64,000 bases of DNA from Cupriavidus sp. U2 (GTDB lineage Bacteria > Pseudomonadota > Gammaproteobacteria > Burkholderiales > Burkholderiaceae): NCBI RefSeq assembly GCF_009663685.2, contig NZ_RCOG02000002.1, positions 372,001 to 436,000 on the forward strand. The letters are read 5' to 3'. Below, in pieces: positions 56,221 through 64,000 of this stretch. Numbering within the stretch: position 1 is the first letter of the stretch; every line of letters starts with the position of its first letter. A program made the translations under genes and the position numbers. The notes under the pieces are model-generated. The model was given only the letters and a program-made list of their open reading frames with translations, was not told where the DNA came from and ran no database searches.

Positions 56221-57147
56221 ATGTCCCGAGTTGCCCCCACCACCTGCCGCGCAATGGTTGCGCTGGCCGCGCTGGCCTTCACCGTCGGGTGCGGCCCGGC
56301 CATCGCGCAGGTGGCGATGCCGGCGCAGTCGGTCGAGCAGGTGGTGATGGTGCCGAAGGTGGGAATGGACGCCACCGTCGACCTGGAAACCACGATCTTC
56401 CGGCCGGCCGGCGAAGGTCCGTTTCCGATGGTGGTGATCAACCACGGCAAGGCGCCGGGCAAGCCCGCGTTCCAGGGCCGTGCGCGCTTTGCGGCGCAGA
56501 CCGCCGAGTTCGTGCGGCGTGGCTATGTGGTGGCGCTGCCGATGCGGCAGGGGTTTTCCAAGTCGGGCGGCCAGTACGTGGGCGGCAGTTGCGACGTGCG
56601 CCGCAACGGCATGATGCAGGCCGAGGACGTGGTGGCCGCGCTGGATTACCTGGTGCAGCAGCCCTATGTCGATGCCACGCGCATCGTCGTCATCGGGCAG
56701 TCGCATGGCGGGCTGTCGACCATGGCGCTGTCGGCGATCGGCTACCCCGGGGTGGTGGGCGTGGTCAATTTCGCGGGCGGCCTGCGCAACGACAACTGCG
56801 TGGGCTGGGAGAACAACCTGATCGACGCGTTTGGGGATTACGGGCGCGGGGCGCATTATCCGTCGCTGTGGATCTACGGCGACAACGACAGCTACTGGCC
56901 GTGGCCGCTGCCCGAGCGCATGTTCAACAGCTACAAGGCCAACGCGAGCGGGGCGGCAAAGGATGCACGCTTCGTCGATGTGGGCGAGTTCGACGGCGAT
57001 TCGCACCGCCTGTTCAGCAACCGCGCAGGCGTGGCGGTGTGGCTGCCCGAGGTGGACGCGTTCTTCCGGCAGCTGGGTTTGCCGTTCGACGAAATACCCG
57101 AACAGACCCAGCCTGCCAGGTCGAAGACCGCCGGCCAGACATCCTGA
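56221..57147 (+). CDS. Secreted dienelactone hydrolase-like protein
   Basis: 308-residue alpha/beta hydrolase with an N-terminal export signal (MVALAALAFTVGCGPAIAQ; cleavage after AIA is likely, a lipoprotein Cys is less so). Nucleophile elbow GQSHGG, with VINHGKAPG as oxyanion loop; the catalytic Asp (IYGDNDSYW) and His (GDSHRLFSN) are visible. Probably a periplasmic esterase or peptidase; it has no known role in leucine breakdown. It sits between mccB and liuC after a T-rich 47-bp gap (eight T in a row near 56195). Confidence 0.8.
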   Translation: MSRVAPTTCRAMVALAALAFTVGCGPAIAQVAMPAQSVEQVVMVPKVGMDATVDLETTIFRPAGEGPFPMVVINHGKAPGKPAFQGRARFAAQTAEFVRRGYVVALPMRQGFSKSGGQYVGGSCDVRRNGMMQAEDVVAALDYLVQQPYVDATRIVVIGQSHGGLSTMALSAIGYPGVVGVVNFAGGLRNDNCVGWENNLIDAFGDYGRGAHYPSLWIYGDNDSYWPWPLPERMFNSYKANASGAAKDARFVDVGEFDGDSHRLFSNRAGVAVWLPEVDAFFRQLGLPFDEIPEQTQPARSKTAGQTS

Positions 57148-57170
57148 CAATCGAAGAACCCGGAGGAGAC

Positions 57171-57959
57171 ATGCAATTCACGACGCTTTCAGTGACCGCC
57201 GAGCGCCATATCGCCACGGTCACGCTGAACCGGCCCGATGTCCGCAATGCGTTCAACGAGACGGTCATCGCCGAACTGACCGGCGCCTTCCGGGCGCTGG
57301 GCGACACCCCCGAGGTGCGCGCAATCGTGCTGACCGGCAACGGCCCGGCCTTCTGCGCCGGCGCCGACCTGAACTGGATGAAGAAGATGGCCGGCTACTC
57401 GGACGACGAGAACCGTGCCGATGCGCTGACGCTGGCGCAGATGCTCCACACGGTCTGGGTCTGCCCCAAGCCGGTGATCGCGCGCGTGCAGGGTGACACC
57501 TACGCCGGCGGCATGGGCCTGGTGGCCGCCTGCGACATCGCGGTGGCGTCGGCCACGGCCAACTTCTGCCTGTCCGAGGCGAAGCTGGGCCTGCTGCCGG
57601 CCACGATCAGCCCGTATGTGATCCGCGCGATGGGCGAGCAGGCCGCGCGCCGCTACTTCATCACGGCCGAGCGGTTCGATGCCGCCGAGGCGCTGCGCCT
57701 GGGCTTCCTGCACGCGGTGGTGCCGCCGCAGGACCTGGACGAAAAAGTGGCCGAGATTGCCGCCACGCTGGCCGGCAACAGCCCCAACGCCGTGCGCGAA
57801 AGCAAACGACTGGTGCAGGAAGTGGCGGGGCGCGAGATCGACAGCGACCTGCTGGCCGACACCGCCAACCGGATCGCCGCCATCCGCGCGTCGGAAGAAG
57901 GGCGCGAAGGCGTACGGTCGTTCCTGGAAAAACGCGCCCCATCGTGGAAGCCGCAGTAG
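57171..57959 (+). CDS. liuC: 3-methylglutaconyl-CoA hydratase
   Basis: 262-residue crotonase-family enzyme, assigned as LiuC from its place between the methylcrotonyl-CoA carboxylase subunits. It hydrates 3-methylglutaconyl-CoA to HMG-CoA. Oxyanion elements GNGPAFCAGADLNWMKKMAGY (the NWMKKM segment is typical of methylglutaconyl-CoA hydratases) and DTYAGGMGLVAACDIAVA are clear. ATG 57171 has GGAGGAG. The HMG-CoA lyase gene is not visible and may lie past the window. Confidence 0.92.
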   Translation: MQFTTLSVTAERHIATVTLNRPDVRNAFNETVIAELTGAFRALGDTPEVRAIVLTGNGPAFCAGADLNWMKKMAGYSDDENRADALTLAQMLHTVWVCPKPVIARVQGDTYAGGMGLVAACDIAVASATANFCLSEAKLGLLPATISPYVIRAMGEQAARRYFITAERFDAAEALRLGFLHAVVPPQDLDEKVAEIAATLAGNSPNAVRESKRLVQEVAGREIDSDLLADTANRIAAIRASEEGREGVRSFLEKRAPSWKPQ

Positions 57960-58399
57960 GGGGGGCGTGCCAACGACTGAGGGTGTTCTCCCCTCTCCCG
58001 CGAGCGGGAGAGGGGCGGGGGAGAGGGCATGGCGGTTCAAATGGCGGACGTCGTATCTTGAGCGGCTCGCCCTCTCCCCCAACCCCTCTCCCACAAGTGG
58101 GAGAGGGGAGCAATCAGACGCTTGCAGAGACAGTGGCCGCCACACATTTTTTTAACCCCCATTTACCAGACGTTACCCGCGAGAAGCAGGATTCCCGGTG
58201 CCATGCGCGGCACGGCGGTCAGCAACATCGCGCTACGTCGCTCAACCTGATGCCAACGCGCTGACAGTGCCTGGTTTGCCAAGACAAGACGGACCTTCCT
58301 AACATGAGCCTCCCCAATCCGCCCGCAGCCCCAGCGCGTCCCGGCCTTGCCGTGACCGGCGCCGGCATGGGCGGACCTGGCAATCAAAGGAGGGTCCCC
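57960..58399. other. Intergenic region between liuC and the bio operon
   Basis: 440 bp. It holds an inverted pair of dispersed-repeat units (57988-58110), a run of A/T (around 58147-58166), and before bioA an excellent AAAGGAGGG ribosome site at 58386-58394. No BirA-type operator (paired GTTTAC-like half sites) or BioR-type TTATMKATAA site was found by eye. Confidence 0.6.
57988..58110. repeat. Inverted pair of REP-like repeat units
   Basis: Unit 1 (57988-58028) and unit 2 (58069-58110) are near-identical ~41-nt sequences in opposite orientation, 40 nt apart. Each contains its own hairpin (for example CCTCTCCCGCGAGCGGGAGAGG in spirit, a CTCCC / GGGAG stem with a short loop). The form matches dispersed intergenic CT-rich palindromic repeats found in many beta- and gammaproteobacteria. 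Confidence 0.75.
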
Positions 58400-59815
58400 T
58401 TGACACATCCTGTCCCCAATCCCGCCGGCGTAGCAGCCGATGACATGACGCTCGCGGCACGCAGCCAGCGTGCTGTCTGGCATCCGTGTACGCGCCTGCG
58501 CCCCGATGCGGCCGCCAACGAGCCGCCGCTGGCCATCGTCCGAGGCGAAGGGCCGTGGCTGATCGATGCCGATGGCCGTCGCTATTTCGACGCCATCAGC
58601 TCGTGGTGGGTCAACCTGTTCGGCCACGCCAACCCGGCGATCAACGCCGCGCTGGTCGCGCAGCTGAACACGCTGGAACACGTGATGCTGGCCGGCTGCA
58701 CCCACGCGCCGGCAGTGGAACTGGCCGAACGGCTCGAAGCATTGACCGGCGGCGTGCTGGGCAATGCGTTCTATGCGTCCGATGGCGCATCCGCAGTGGA
58801 AATCGCGCTCAAGATGAGCTTCCACTACTGGCGCAACACGGGCCTGTCGGCCAAGCGCGAGTTCGTGTGCCTGCGCCACGGCTACCACGGCGAAACCGTG
58901 GGCGCGCTGGCCGTGACCGACGTGGAGATCTTCCGCGACGCCTACGACCCGCTCACGCGACGCGCCCATGTGGTGATGTCGCCCGATGCCCGGCAGTCCG
59001 GTCGTGGCGAATCGGCCGCCGACGTGGCCCGGCGTGCACTGGCCGAACTGGAAACCCTGCTGCGCGAGCGTGCCGGCCAGATCGCCGCGCTGATCGTCGA
59101 GCCGCTGGTGCAGGGCGCCGCCGGCATGGCGATGTACGACCCGTCGTACCTCGAAGGCGCCCGCGCGCTGTGCGACCGCTACCGCGTGCACCTGATCGCC
59201 GACGAGATCGCGGTAGGCTGCGGCCGCACCGGCACGTTCTTCGCCTGGGAGCAGGCCCGCGGCGGCGATCCGGTTCCGGCGCATGCCTGGCCCGACTTCC
59301 TGTGCCTGTCCAAGGGCATCACGGGCGGCTACCTGCCGCTGTCGCTGGTGCTGTCGCGCCCGGAAATCCAGCGGGCCTTCGTGGCCGACGACATCGCGCG
59401 CAGCTTCCTGCATTCGCACTCGTACACGGGCAATCCGCTGGCCTGCCGCGCCGCGCTGGCCACGCTGGACCTGTTCGATGCCGACGACGTGCTGGCCCGC
59501 AACCGCGAGCGCGCGCAATGGCTGGCCGACGCGATGGCCGGCATTGCCGCCGATGCCCGCGTGTCCCATGTGCGTCAGCGCGGCATGATCTGGGCCGCCG
59601 ATATCGAGCCGGAGGCGGCCGGCACCGACTTTGCCGCGCGCTTCCACCTGGCCGCGCGCGAACGCGGCGTGCTGGCGCGGCCCATCGGCAACACGCTGTA
59701 CGTGATGCCGCCCTATGTGTTCGACGCCGCGCTGGCCAACTGGCTCGGCACGCAACTGCTGGACACGCTGCAGGCAGTGCTGGCACCCGCCGAGGAGGCC
59801 CGCCATGCTGCTTGA
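58400..59815 (+). CDS. bioA: Adenosylmethionine-8-amino-7-oxononanoate aminotransferase
   Basis: 471-residue PLP-dependent DAPA synthase, third step of biotin assembly, using AdoMet as amino donor. Motifs include HPCTRLR near the N-terminus, [13 protein letters not shown], the [11 protein letters not shown] loop, the Asp of [11 protein letters not shown] and the PLP Lys in [14 protein letters not shown] place the start at TTG 58400, which has AAAGGAGGG five nt upstream and begins just before the conserved N-terminus; ATG 58304, in frame, has no ribosome site. Overlaps bioF by 11 bp. Confidence 0.94.
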   Translation: MTHPVPNPAGVAADDMTLAARSQRAVWHPCTRLRPDAAANEPPLAIVRGEGPWLIDADGRRYFDAISSWWVNLFGHANPAINAALVAQLNTLEHVMLAGCTHAPAVELAERLEALTGGVLGNAFYASDGASAVEIALKMSFHYWRNTGLSAKREFVCLRHGYHGETVGALAVTDVEIFRDAYDPLTRRAHVVMSPDARQSGRGESAADVARRALAELETLLRERAGQIAALIVEPLVQGAAGMAMYDPSYLEGARALCDRYRVHLIADEIAVGCGRTGTFFAWEQARGGDPVPAHAWPDFLCLSKGITGGYLPLSLVLSRPEIQRAFVADDIARSFLHSHSYTGNPLACRAALATLDLFDADDVLARNRERAQWLADAMAGIAADARVSHVRQRGMIWAADIEPEAAGTDFAARFHLAARERGVLARPIGNTLYVMPPYVFDAALANWLGTQLLDTLQAVLAPAEEARHAA

Positions 59816-61025
59816 GCACCTGAAACGCGCGGCCGCCGAGCGCGAAGCGCAGTCGCTGACGCGCCGCCGCCGCATCGCGCATACGGCCTGCGCCCCGCAC
59901 CAGTCGGTCGGGGCCGTCGGCGCCACGCCCACGCCGCTGCTGACCTTCTGCAGCATCGACTACCTGGGCCTGGCCAATCACGCGTCGATCGCCCACGCGC
60001 TGGCCGAGGGCGCGCACCGCTACGGCGCCGGCAGCGGCGCCTCGCACCTGGTCAGCGGCCACTCGCTGGCGCACGCCGAGCTGGAACACGCGCTGGCGCG
60101 CTGGCTGGCGCCCTATATCCCGCAGGCGCAGGCGCTGTACTTCTGCACCGGCTACATGGCCAACCTGGCGGTGCTGACGTCGCTGGGCACGGCCGAGGCC
60201 ACGCTGTTCTGCGAGACGCTCAACCATGCGTCGCTGATCGATGGCGCGCGGCTGGCCCGTGCCGACGTGCAGCGATATCCGCACGGCGACACCCAGGCAC
60301 TCGATGCGCTGCTGCAGGCAAGCCAGAGCAGGCTGAAGCTGATCGTCACCGACAGCGTGTTCAGCATGGACGGCGACCTCGCGCCGCTGGCCGCGCTGCT
60401 GGCACTGGCCGAGCGCCACGACGCCTGGATCATCGTCGACGATGCGCACGGCTTCGGCGTGCTGGGCGACAACGGCCACGGCGTGCTGGAGCATCTGGGC
60501 CTGCGCTCGGAACGGCTGATCTATATCGGCACGCTGGGCAAGGCCGCCGGGGTGGCGGGTGCCTTCGTGGCGGCGCACGAGACCGTCATCGAACACCTGG
60601 TCAACACGGCGCGCCCGTACATCTATACGACGGCCGCGCCGCCGGCCGTGGCGCACGCGCTGCTGACCAGCCTGGAAATCATCGCCGGCGACGAAGGACG
60701 CAGCCGCCGCGCGCACCTGGCCGGACTGATCGCGCAACTGCGCCAAGGGCTGGCGACGCTGGCCGCGCAGGCCGGCTGGACGCTGGGCGACAGCGATACC
60801 GCGATCCAGCCGCTGATCGTCGGCGACAACGCCGCATCGCTGGCGCTGTCGGCGGCGCTGGAAGCCGATGGCATCCGAGTGGGCGCGATCCGGCCGCCCA
60901 CGGTGCCGGCCGGCACGGCACGGCTGCGCATCACGCTGTCGGCCTCGCATACGGCCGCCGACGTGACGCGCCTGCTCGACGCCATCGCGCGCGCCATGCC
61001 GCGCCGGCACAAGGAGGCCGCATGA
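59805..61025 (+). CDS. bioF: 8-amino-7-oxononanoate synthase
   Basis: 406-residue PLP enzyme condensing pimeloyl-thioester with alanine. [24 protein letters not shown] and the PLP-Lys segment [13 protein letters not shown] are present. Starts inside the bioA end with GGAGG at 8 nt and overlaps bioD by ATGA, so the four bio genes are tightly coupled. Confidence 0.95.
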   Translation: MLLEHLKRAAAEREAQSLTRRRRIAHTACAPHQSVGAVGATPTPLLTFCSIDYLGLANHASIAHALAEGAHRYGAGSGASHLVSGHSLAHAELEHALARWLAPYIPQAQALYFCTGYMANLAVLTSLGTAEATLFCETLNHASLIDGARLARADVQRYPHGDTQALDALLQASQSRLKLIVTDSVFSMDGDLAPLAALLALAERHDAWIIVDDAHGFGVLGDNGHGVLEHLGLRSERLIYIGTLGKAAGVAGAFVAAHETVIEHLVNTARPYIYTTAAPPAVAHALLTSLEIIAGDEGRSRRAHLAGLIAQLRQGLATLAAQAGWTLGDSDTAIQPLIVGDNAASLALSAALEADGIRVGAIRPPTVPAGTARLRITLSASHTAADVTRLLDAIARAMPRRHKEAA

Positions 61026-61771
61026 TCGCCAACAAGCCTGAACGCTTTGCCTGCTTCGTCACCGGCACCGACACCGGCGTGGGCAAGACCCACGCCACCG
61101 CCACGCTGCTGCATGCCCTGTACGGGGCCGGCTACAGCACGGTGGGCATGAAGCCCGTGGCGGCCGGCGGCGAGTGGCTCGACGACCGCTGGCAGAACGA
61201 CGATGTCGATCAGCTGCGCGCGGCGGGCTCGGTAATCGTGCCGCAGGAAGAGATGTGCCCGTTCTTCTTCCGCACGCCGGCATCGCCGCACCTGGCCGCC
61301 GCGCTGGAAGGCGAGCGCATCACGCGCGGGCCGATCCGCGCCGCGTTCGATTCGCTGTGCACCAAGGCCGATGCGGTGGTGGTGGAGGGCGTGGGCGGCT
61401 TTGTCGTGCCGCTGGACGTGGGCGCGGTGCGGTGGAATACCGCCGACCTGGCCGTGATGCTGGACCTGCCCGTGATCCTGGTGGTGGGGGTACGGCTGGG
61501 CTGCCTCAGCCACGCCATGCTTACCGCCGAGGCGGTGCGCGCACGCGGCCTGAAGCTGGCCGGCTGGATCGCCAACCGCATCGACCCGGACATGCTGCTG
61601 GCCACCGAGAACATCGTCACGCTGCAGGACGCGCTGGACGCCCCGATGCTGGGCGAACTGCCCTGGCAGGTGGCGCCGGCCGTCGCCGCCCAACATCTGG
61701 ACCTTGCGCCGCTGCTGGCCAGCATGCCGCCGGTTGCACCGTCCAGCCTCGCCGCGCCGCGTCACGCGTGA
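61022..61771 (+). CDS. bioD: Dethiobiotin synthetase
   Basis: 249-residue ATP-dependent carboxylase closing the ureido ring of dethiobiotin. The P-loop [23 protein letters not shown] and [12 protein letters not shown] are typical. ATG 61022 overlaps the bioF stop. bioB starts 37 bp after its end. Confidence 0.95.
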   Translation: MIANKPERFACFVTGTDTGVGKTHATATLLHALYGAGYSTVGMKPVAAGGEWLDDRWQNDDVDQLRAAGSVIVPQEEMCPFFFRTPASPHLAAALEGERITRGPIRAAFDSLCTKADAVVVEGVGGFVVPLDVGAVRWNTADLAVMLDLPVILVVGVRLGCLSHAMLTAEAVRARGLKLAGWIANRIDPDMLLATENIVTLQDALDAPMLGELPWQVAPAVAAQHLDLAPLLASMPPVAPSSLAAPRHA

Positions 61772-61808
61772 CCCGCGCATCGTGAAACCGAATACGTATT
61801 CCCAGAAC

Positions 61809-62849
61809 ATGACCCAAATCGCTGAAACCCAAACCGTCGCCACCATCTCCGCCGAAGCACTGCGCCAGTCGGCCCGCAACATCGCCGCCGCCGCGCCCCG
61901 GGAGGGCGACGCCTGGCGCGTGGACGACGTGGCCGCGCTGTTTGCGCTGCCGTTCAACGACCTGCTGTTCCGTGCGCAGCAGGTGCATCGCGAGAACTTC
62001 GACGCCAACACGGTCCAGCTGTCCACGCTGCTGTCGATCAAGACCGGCGGCTGCGAGGAAGATTGCGGCTACTGCCCGCAGAGCGCGCACCATGACGCCG
62101 GCGTGACGGCCGAGAAGCTGATGGACCTGGAAGCCGTGCTCGACGCCGCCAAGGCAGCCAAGGCCAACGGCGCCACGCGCTTCTGCATGGGCGCCGCCTG
62201 GCGCAGCCCGAAGGACCGCCATCTGGAGCCCGTCATCGACATGGTGCGCGAGGTGAAGGCGATGGGCCTGGAAACCTGCGTGACGCTGGGCATGCTCAAG
62301 GCCGAACAGGCGCAGCGCCTGAAGGACGCGGGCCTGGACTACTACAACCACAACCTCGATACGTCGCCCGAGTTCTACGGCAAGATCATCACCACGCGCA
62401 CGTACCAGGACCGCCTGGACACCATCGGCCATGTGCGCGATGCGGGCATCAACGTCTGCTGCGGCGGCATCGTGGGCATGGGCGAAGCGCGCGAGGCGCG
62501 GGCCGGCCTGATCGCGCAGCTGGCCAACATGGACCCGTACCCCGAGTCGGTGCCCATCAACAACCTGGTGCAGGTGGAGGGCACGCCGCTGGCGGGCACC
62601 GAAGCCCTGGACCCGTTCGAGTTCGTACGCACGATCGCCGTGGCACGCATCACGATGCCGCGCGCGATGGTGCGCCTGTCCGCCGGCCGCGAGGCCATGG
62701 ACGAAGCGTTGCAGGCGCTGTGCTTCATGGCCGGCGCCAATTCCATTTTCTATGGCGAGAAGCTGCTGACGACCGGCAACCCGCAAGCCGAGCGCGACCG
62801 CGCCCTGCTGGCACGTCTCGATATCCGCACCGAAGGTTACGCGGGGTAA
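61809..62849 (+). CDS. bioB: Biotin synthase
   Basis: 346-residue radical-SAM enzyme that inserts sulfur into dethiobiotin. The CX3CX2C motif is CEEDCGYC, followed by PQSAHHD; the 2Fe-2S site residues (Cys in AWRSPK-flanking strand, [11 protein letters not shown] and Arg in VRLSAGRE) are in place. Start ATG 61809 after CAGAAC. The gene precedes the methylcrotonyl-CoA carboxylase biotin subunit by 66 bp. bioC/bioH-type pimeloyl genes are not in the window. Confidence 0.96.
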   Translation: MTQIAETQTVATISAEALRQSARNIAAAAPREGDAWRVDDVAALFALPFNDLLFRAQQVHRENFDANTVQLSTLLSIKTGGCEEDCGYCPQSAHHDAGVTAEKLMDLEAVLDAAKAAKANGATRFCMGAAWRSPKDRHLEPVIDMVREVKAMGLETCVTLGMLKAEQAQRLKDAGLDYYNHNLDTSPEFYGKIITTRTYQDRLDTIGHVRDAGINVCCGGIVGMGEAREARAGLIAQLANMDPYPESVPINNLVQVEGTPLAGTEALDPFEFVRTIAVARITMPRAMVRLSAGREAMDEALQALCFMAGANSIFYGEKLLTTGNPQAERDRALLARLDIRTEGYAG

Positions 62850-62915
62850 GCGACGGACAAGCTGCCGATCCGAAGGAGCCTAGCTCGCCTTGACCCGGAG
62901 ACAAAGGGAGGAGCC

Positions 62916-64000
62916 ATGTTCAACAAGATCCTGATCGCCAACCGTGGCGAGATTGCCTGCCGTGTGGCGGCCACGTGCCGCCGGCTCGGCATTCGTACGG
63001 TGGCCGTCTATTCCGACGCCGATGCCGACGCGCGTCACGTCGCGTTCTGCGACGAAGCCGTGCATATCGGCGGTGCGGCCGCGCGCGACAGCTATCTGCG
63101 CGCGGACCACATCATCGAGATGGCGAAGGAGACCGGCGCCCAGGCCATCCACCCGGGCTATGGCTTCCTGTCGGAGAACGAGGATTTCGCGCGCGCCTGC
63201 GCCGAGGCCGGGCTGGTGTTCATCGGCCCGCCCGCGGATGCCATCCATGCGATGGGCAGCAAGAGCGCGGCCAAGCAGCTGATGGAAAAGGCCGCGGTGC
63301 CGCTGGTGCCCGGCTATCACGGCGAAGACCAGGATGCGGCGCTGCTGCGGCGCGAGGCCGACCGCATCGGCTATCCGGTGCTGCTCAAGGCCAGCGCCGG
63401 CGGCGGTGGCAAGGGCATGCGCGTGGTGGACGCCGGTGACGGCTTCGAGGCCGCGCTGGCGTCGGTCAAGCGCGAGGCGTCGGCCAGCTTTGGCGACGAC
63501 AAGGTGCTGGTCGAGAAATACCTGACGCGCCCGCGCCATATCGAAATCCAGGTGTTCGCCGACACGCAGGGCAACTGTGTCTACCTGTTCGAGCGCGACT
63601 GCTCGGTGCAGCGCCGCCATCAGAAGGTGCTCGAAGAAGCGCCGGCCCCCGGCATGACCGAAGAGCGCCGCCGCGCGATGGGCGAAGCCGCCGTGGCCGC
63701 CGCGCGCGCCGTGGGCTACGTTGGCGCCGGCACCGTGGAGTTCATCGCCAACCAGGACGGTTCGTTCTACTTCATGGAGATGAACACGCGCCTGCAGGTG
63801 GAACACCCGGTCACCGAGATGATCACCGGCCAGGATCTCGTCGAATGGCAGCTGCGCGTGGCGGCCGGCGAGCCGCTGCCGCTGTCGCAGGACCAACTGA
63901 AGATCGACGGCCACGCGCTGGAGGCGCGCATCTACGCCGAGAACCCGGACAAGGGCTTCCTGCCTTCGACGGGCACGCTGCGCTTCCTGCGCACGCCGCC
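62916..64000 (+). CDS. mccA: Methylcrotonyl-CoA carboxylase biotin-carrying subunit (3' end outside window)
   Basis: First 361 codons of a biotin carboxylase-type subunit (LiuD), open to the window end. The N-terminal [16 protein letters not shown], the ATP-grasp Gly-rich loop [14 protein letters not shown], and the [19 protein letters not shown] segment are present, so the biotin carboxylase domain is intact so far. ATG 62916 has GGGAGGAG. Assignment as the MCC subunit rather than acetyl- or propionyl-CoA carboxylase rests on position beside mccB/liuC. The biotin-carrier domain with its MKM motif is expected beyond 64000. Confidence 0.92.
   Translation, partial: MFNKILIANRGEIACRVAATCRRLGIRTVAVYSDADADARHVAFCDEAVHIGGAAARDSYLRADHIIEMAKETGAQAIHPGYGFLSENEDFARACAEAGLVFIGPPADAIHAMGSKSAAKQLMEKAAVPLVPGYHGEDQDAALLRREADRIGYPVLLKASAGGGGKGMRVVDAGDGFEAALASVKREASASFGDDKVLVEKYLTRPRHIEIQVFADTQGNCVYLFERDCSVQRRHQKVLEEAPAPGMTEERRRAMGEAAVAAARAVGYVGAGTVEFIANQDGSFYFMEMNTRLQVEHPVTEMITGQDLVEWQLRVAAGEPLPLSQDQLKIDGHALEARIYAENPDKGFLPSTGTLRFLRTP

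Noticed and set aside
58111..58399. BirA or BioR operator before bioA
   Set aside because: No paired GTTTAC-type half sites or TTATMKATAA-like palindrome were found; the local BirA has no DNA-binding domain.

Overview
The window is a stretch of high-GC, densely coded chromosome that reads as core genome of a Cupriavidus/Ralstonia-type betaproteobacterium (Burkholderiaceae). The main pointers are a PHB-granule protein PhaM with a histone-H1-like tail, methionine synthase split into two genes, a MerR-regulated (LiuR) leucine/isovalerate cluster, and the small conserved proteins DUF484, DUF1840, DUF2917 and DUF3567. The assignment rests on gene content only. I saw no rRNA, tRNA, IS element, prophage or CRISPR array.

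Layout. 1-5 kb: end of rodA, DUF484-xerC, a LysR/DUF2917 divergent pair, lipB-lipA. 6.0-6.7 kb: remnant of a type VI secretion cargo locus (half a PAAR gene joined out of frame to the end of a Tae4 amidase gene, plus a small membrane protein). 7.1-12.0 kb: pxpB-pxpC-pxpA-DUF969-DUF979-pcp, a putative unit for releasing, importing and opening 5-oxoproline. 12-17 kb: VanZ-like protein and a Mla-type lipid ABC system (STAS-permease, ATPase, MCE protein, lipoprotein). 17-20 kb: birA (no DNA-binding domain), coaX, SPOR-like protein, rfaE2. 20.4-28.9 kb: diiron/ferritin-like protein behind a candidate Fur box, patatin phospholipase, phaM, enoyl-CoA hydratase behind a strong palindromic operator, fumarylacetoacetase-type hydrolase divergent from an IclR regulator, DUF3108, an alpha/beta hydrolase, DUF3567. 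29-33.5 kb: rhodanese and the two metH genes. 33.7-38.6 kb: low-complexity exported protein, a two-component cluster with two response regulators and one histidine kinase, small envelope proteins (DUF1328, DUF883), DUF1840. 38.8-43.9 kb: argS, SPOR protein, dsbA, SDR, cobalamin-binding-type protein.

43.9-64 kb is one catabolic block. LiuR lies between two copies of a 22-bp palindrome: an imperfect copy facing a metallo-beta-lactamase-fold gene, and a perfect copy sitting between the -35 and -10 of the ivd promoter. Downstream run ivd, aceK, carbonic anhydrase, thiolase, SDR, a second acyl-CoA dehydrogenase, a DsbA-fold isomerase, a HAD phosphatase, YchJ, mccB, a secreted hydrolase and liuC. 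Then come an inverted pair of dispersed-repeat units and the biotin operon bioA-bioF-bioD-bioB, followed by the biotin-carrying subunit gene of methylcrotonyl-CoA carboxylase, cut by the window end. Biotin synthesis is thus nested inside the pathway that consumes it.

Starts were chosen from Shine-Dalgarno sequences, overlaps and family N-termini. Functional calls are from recognisable motifs, not from database searches.
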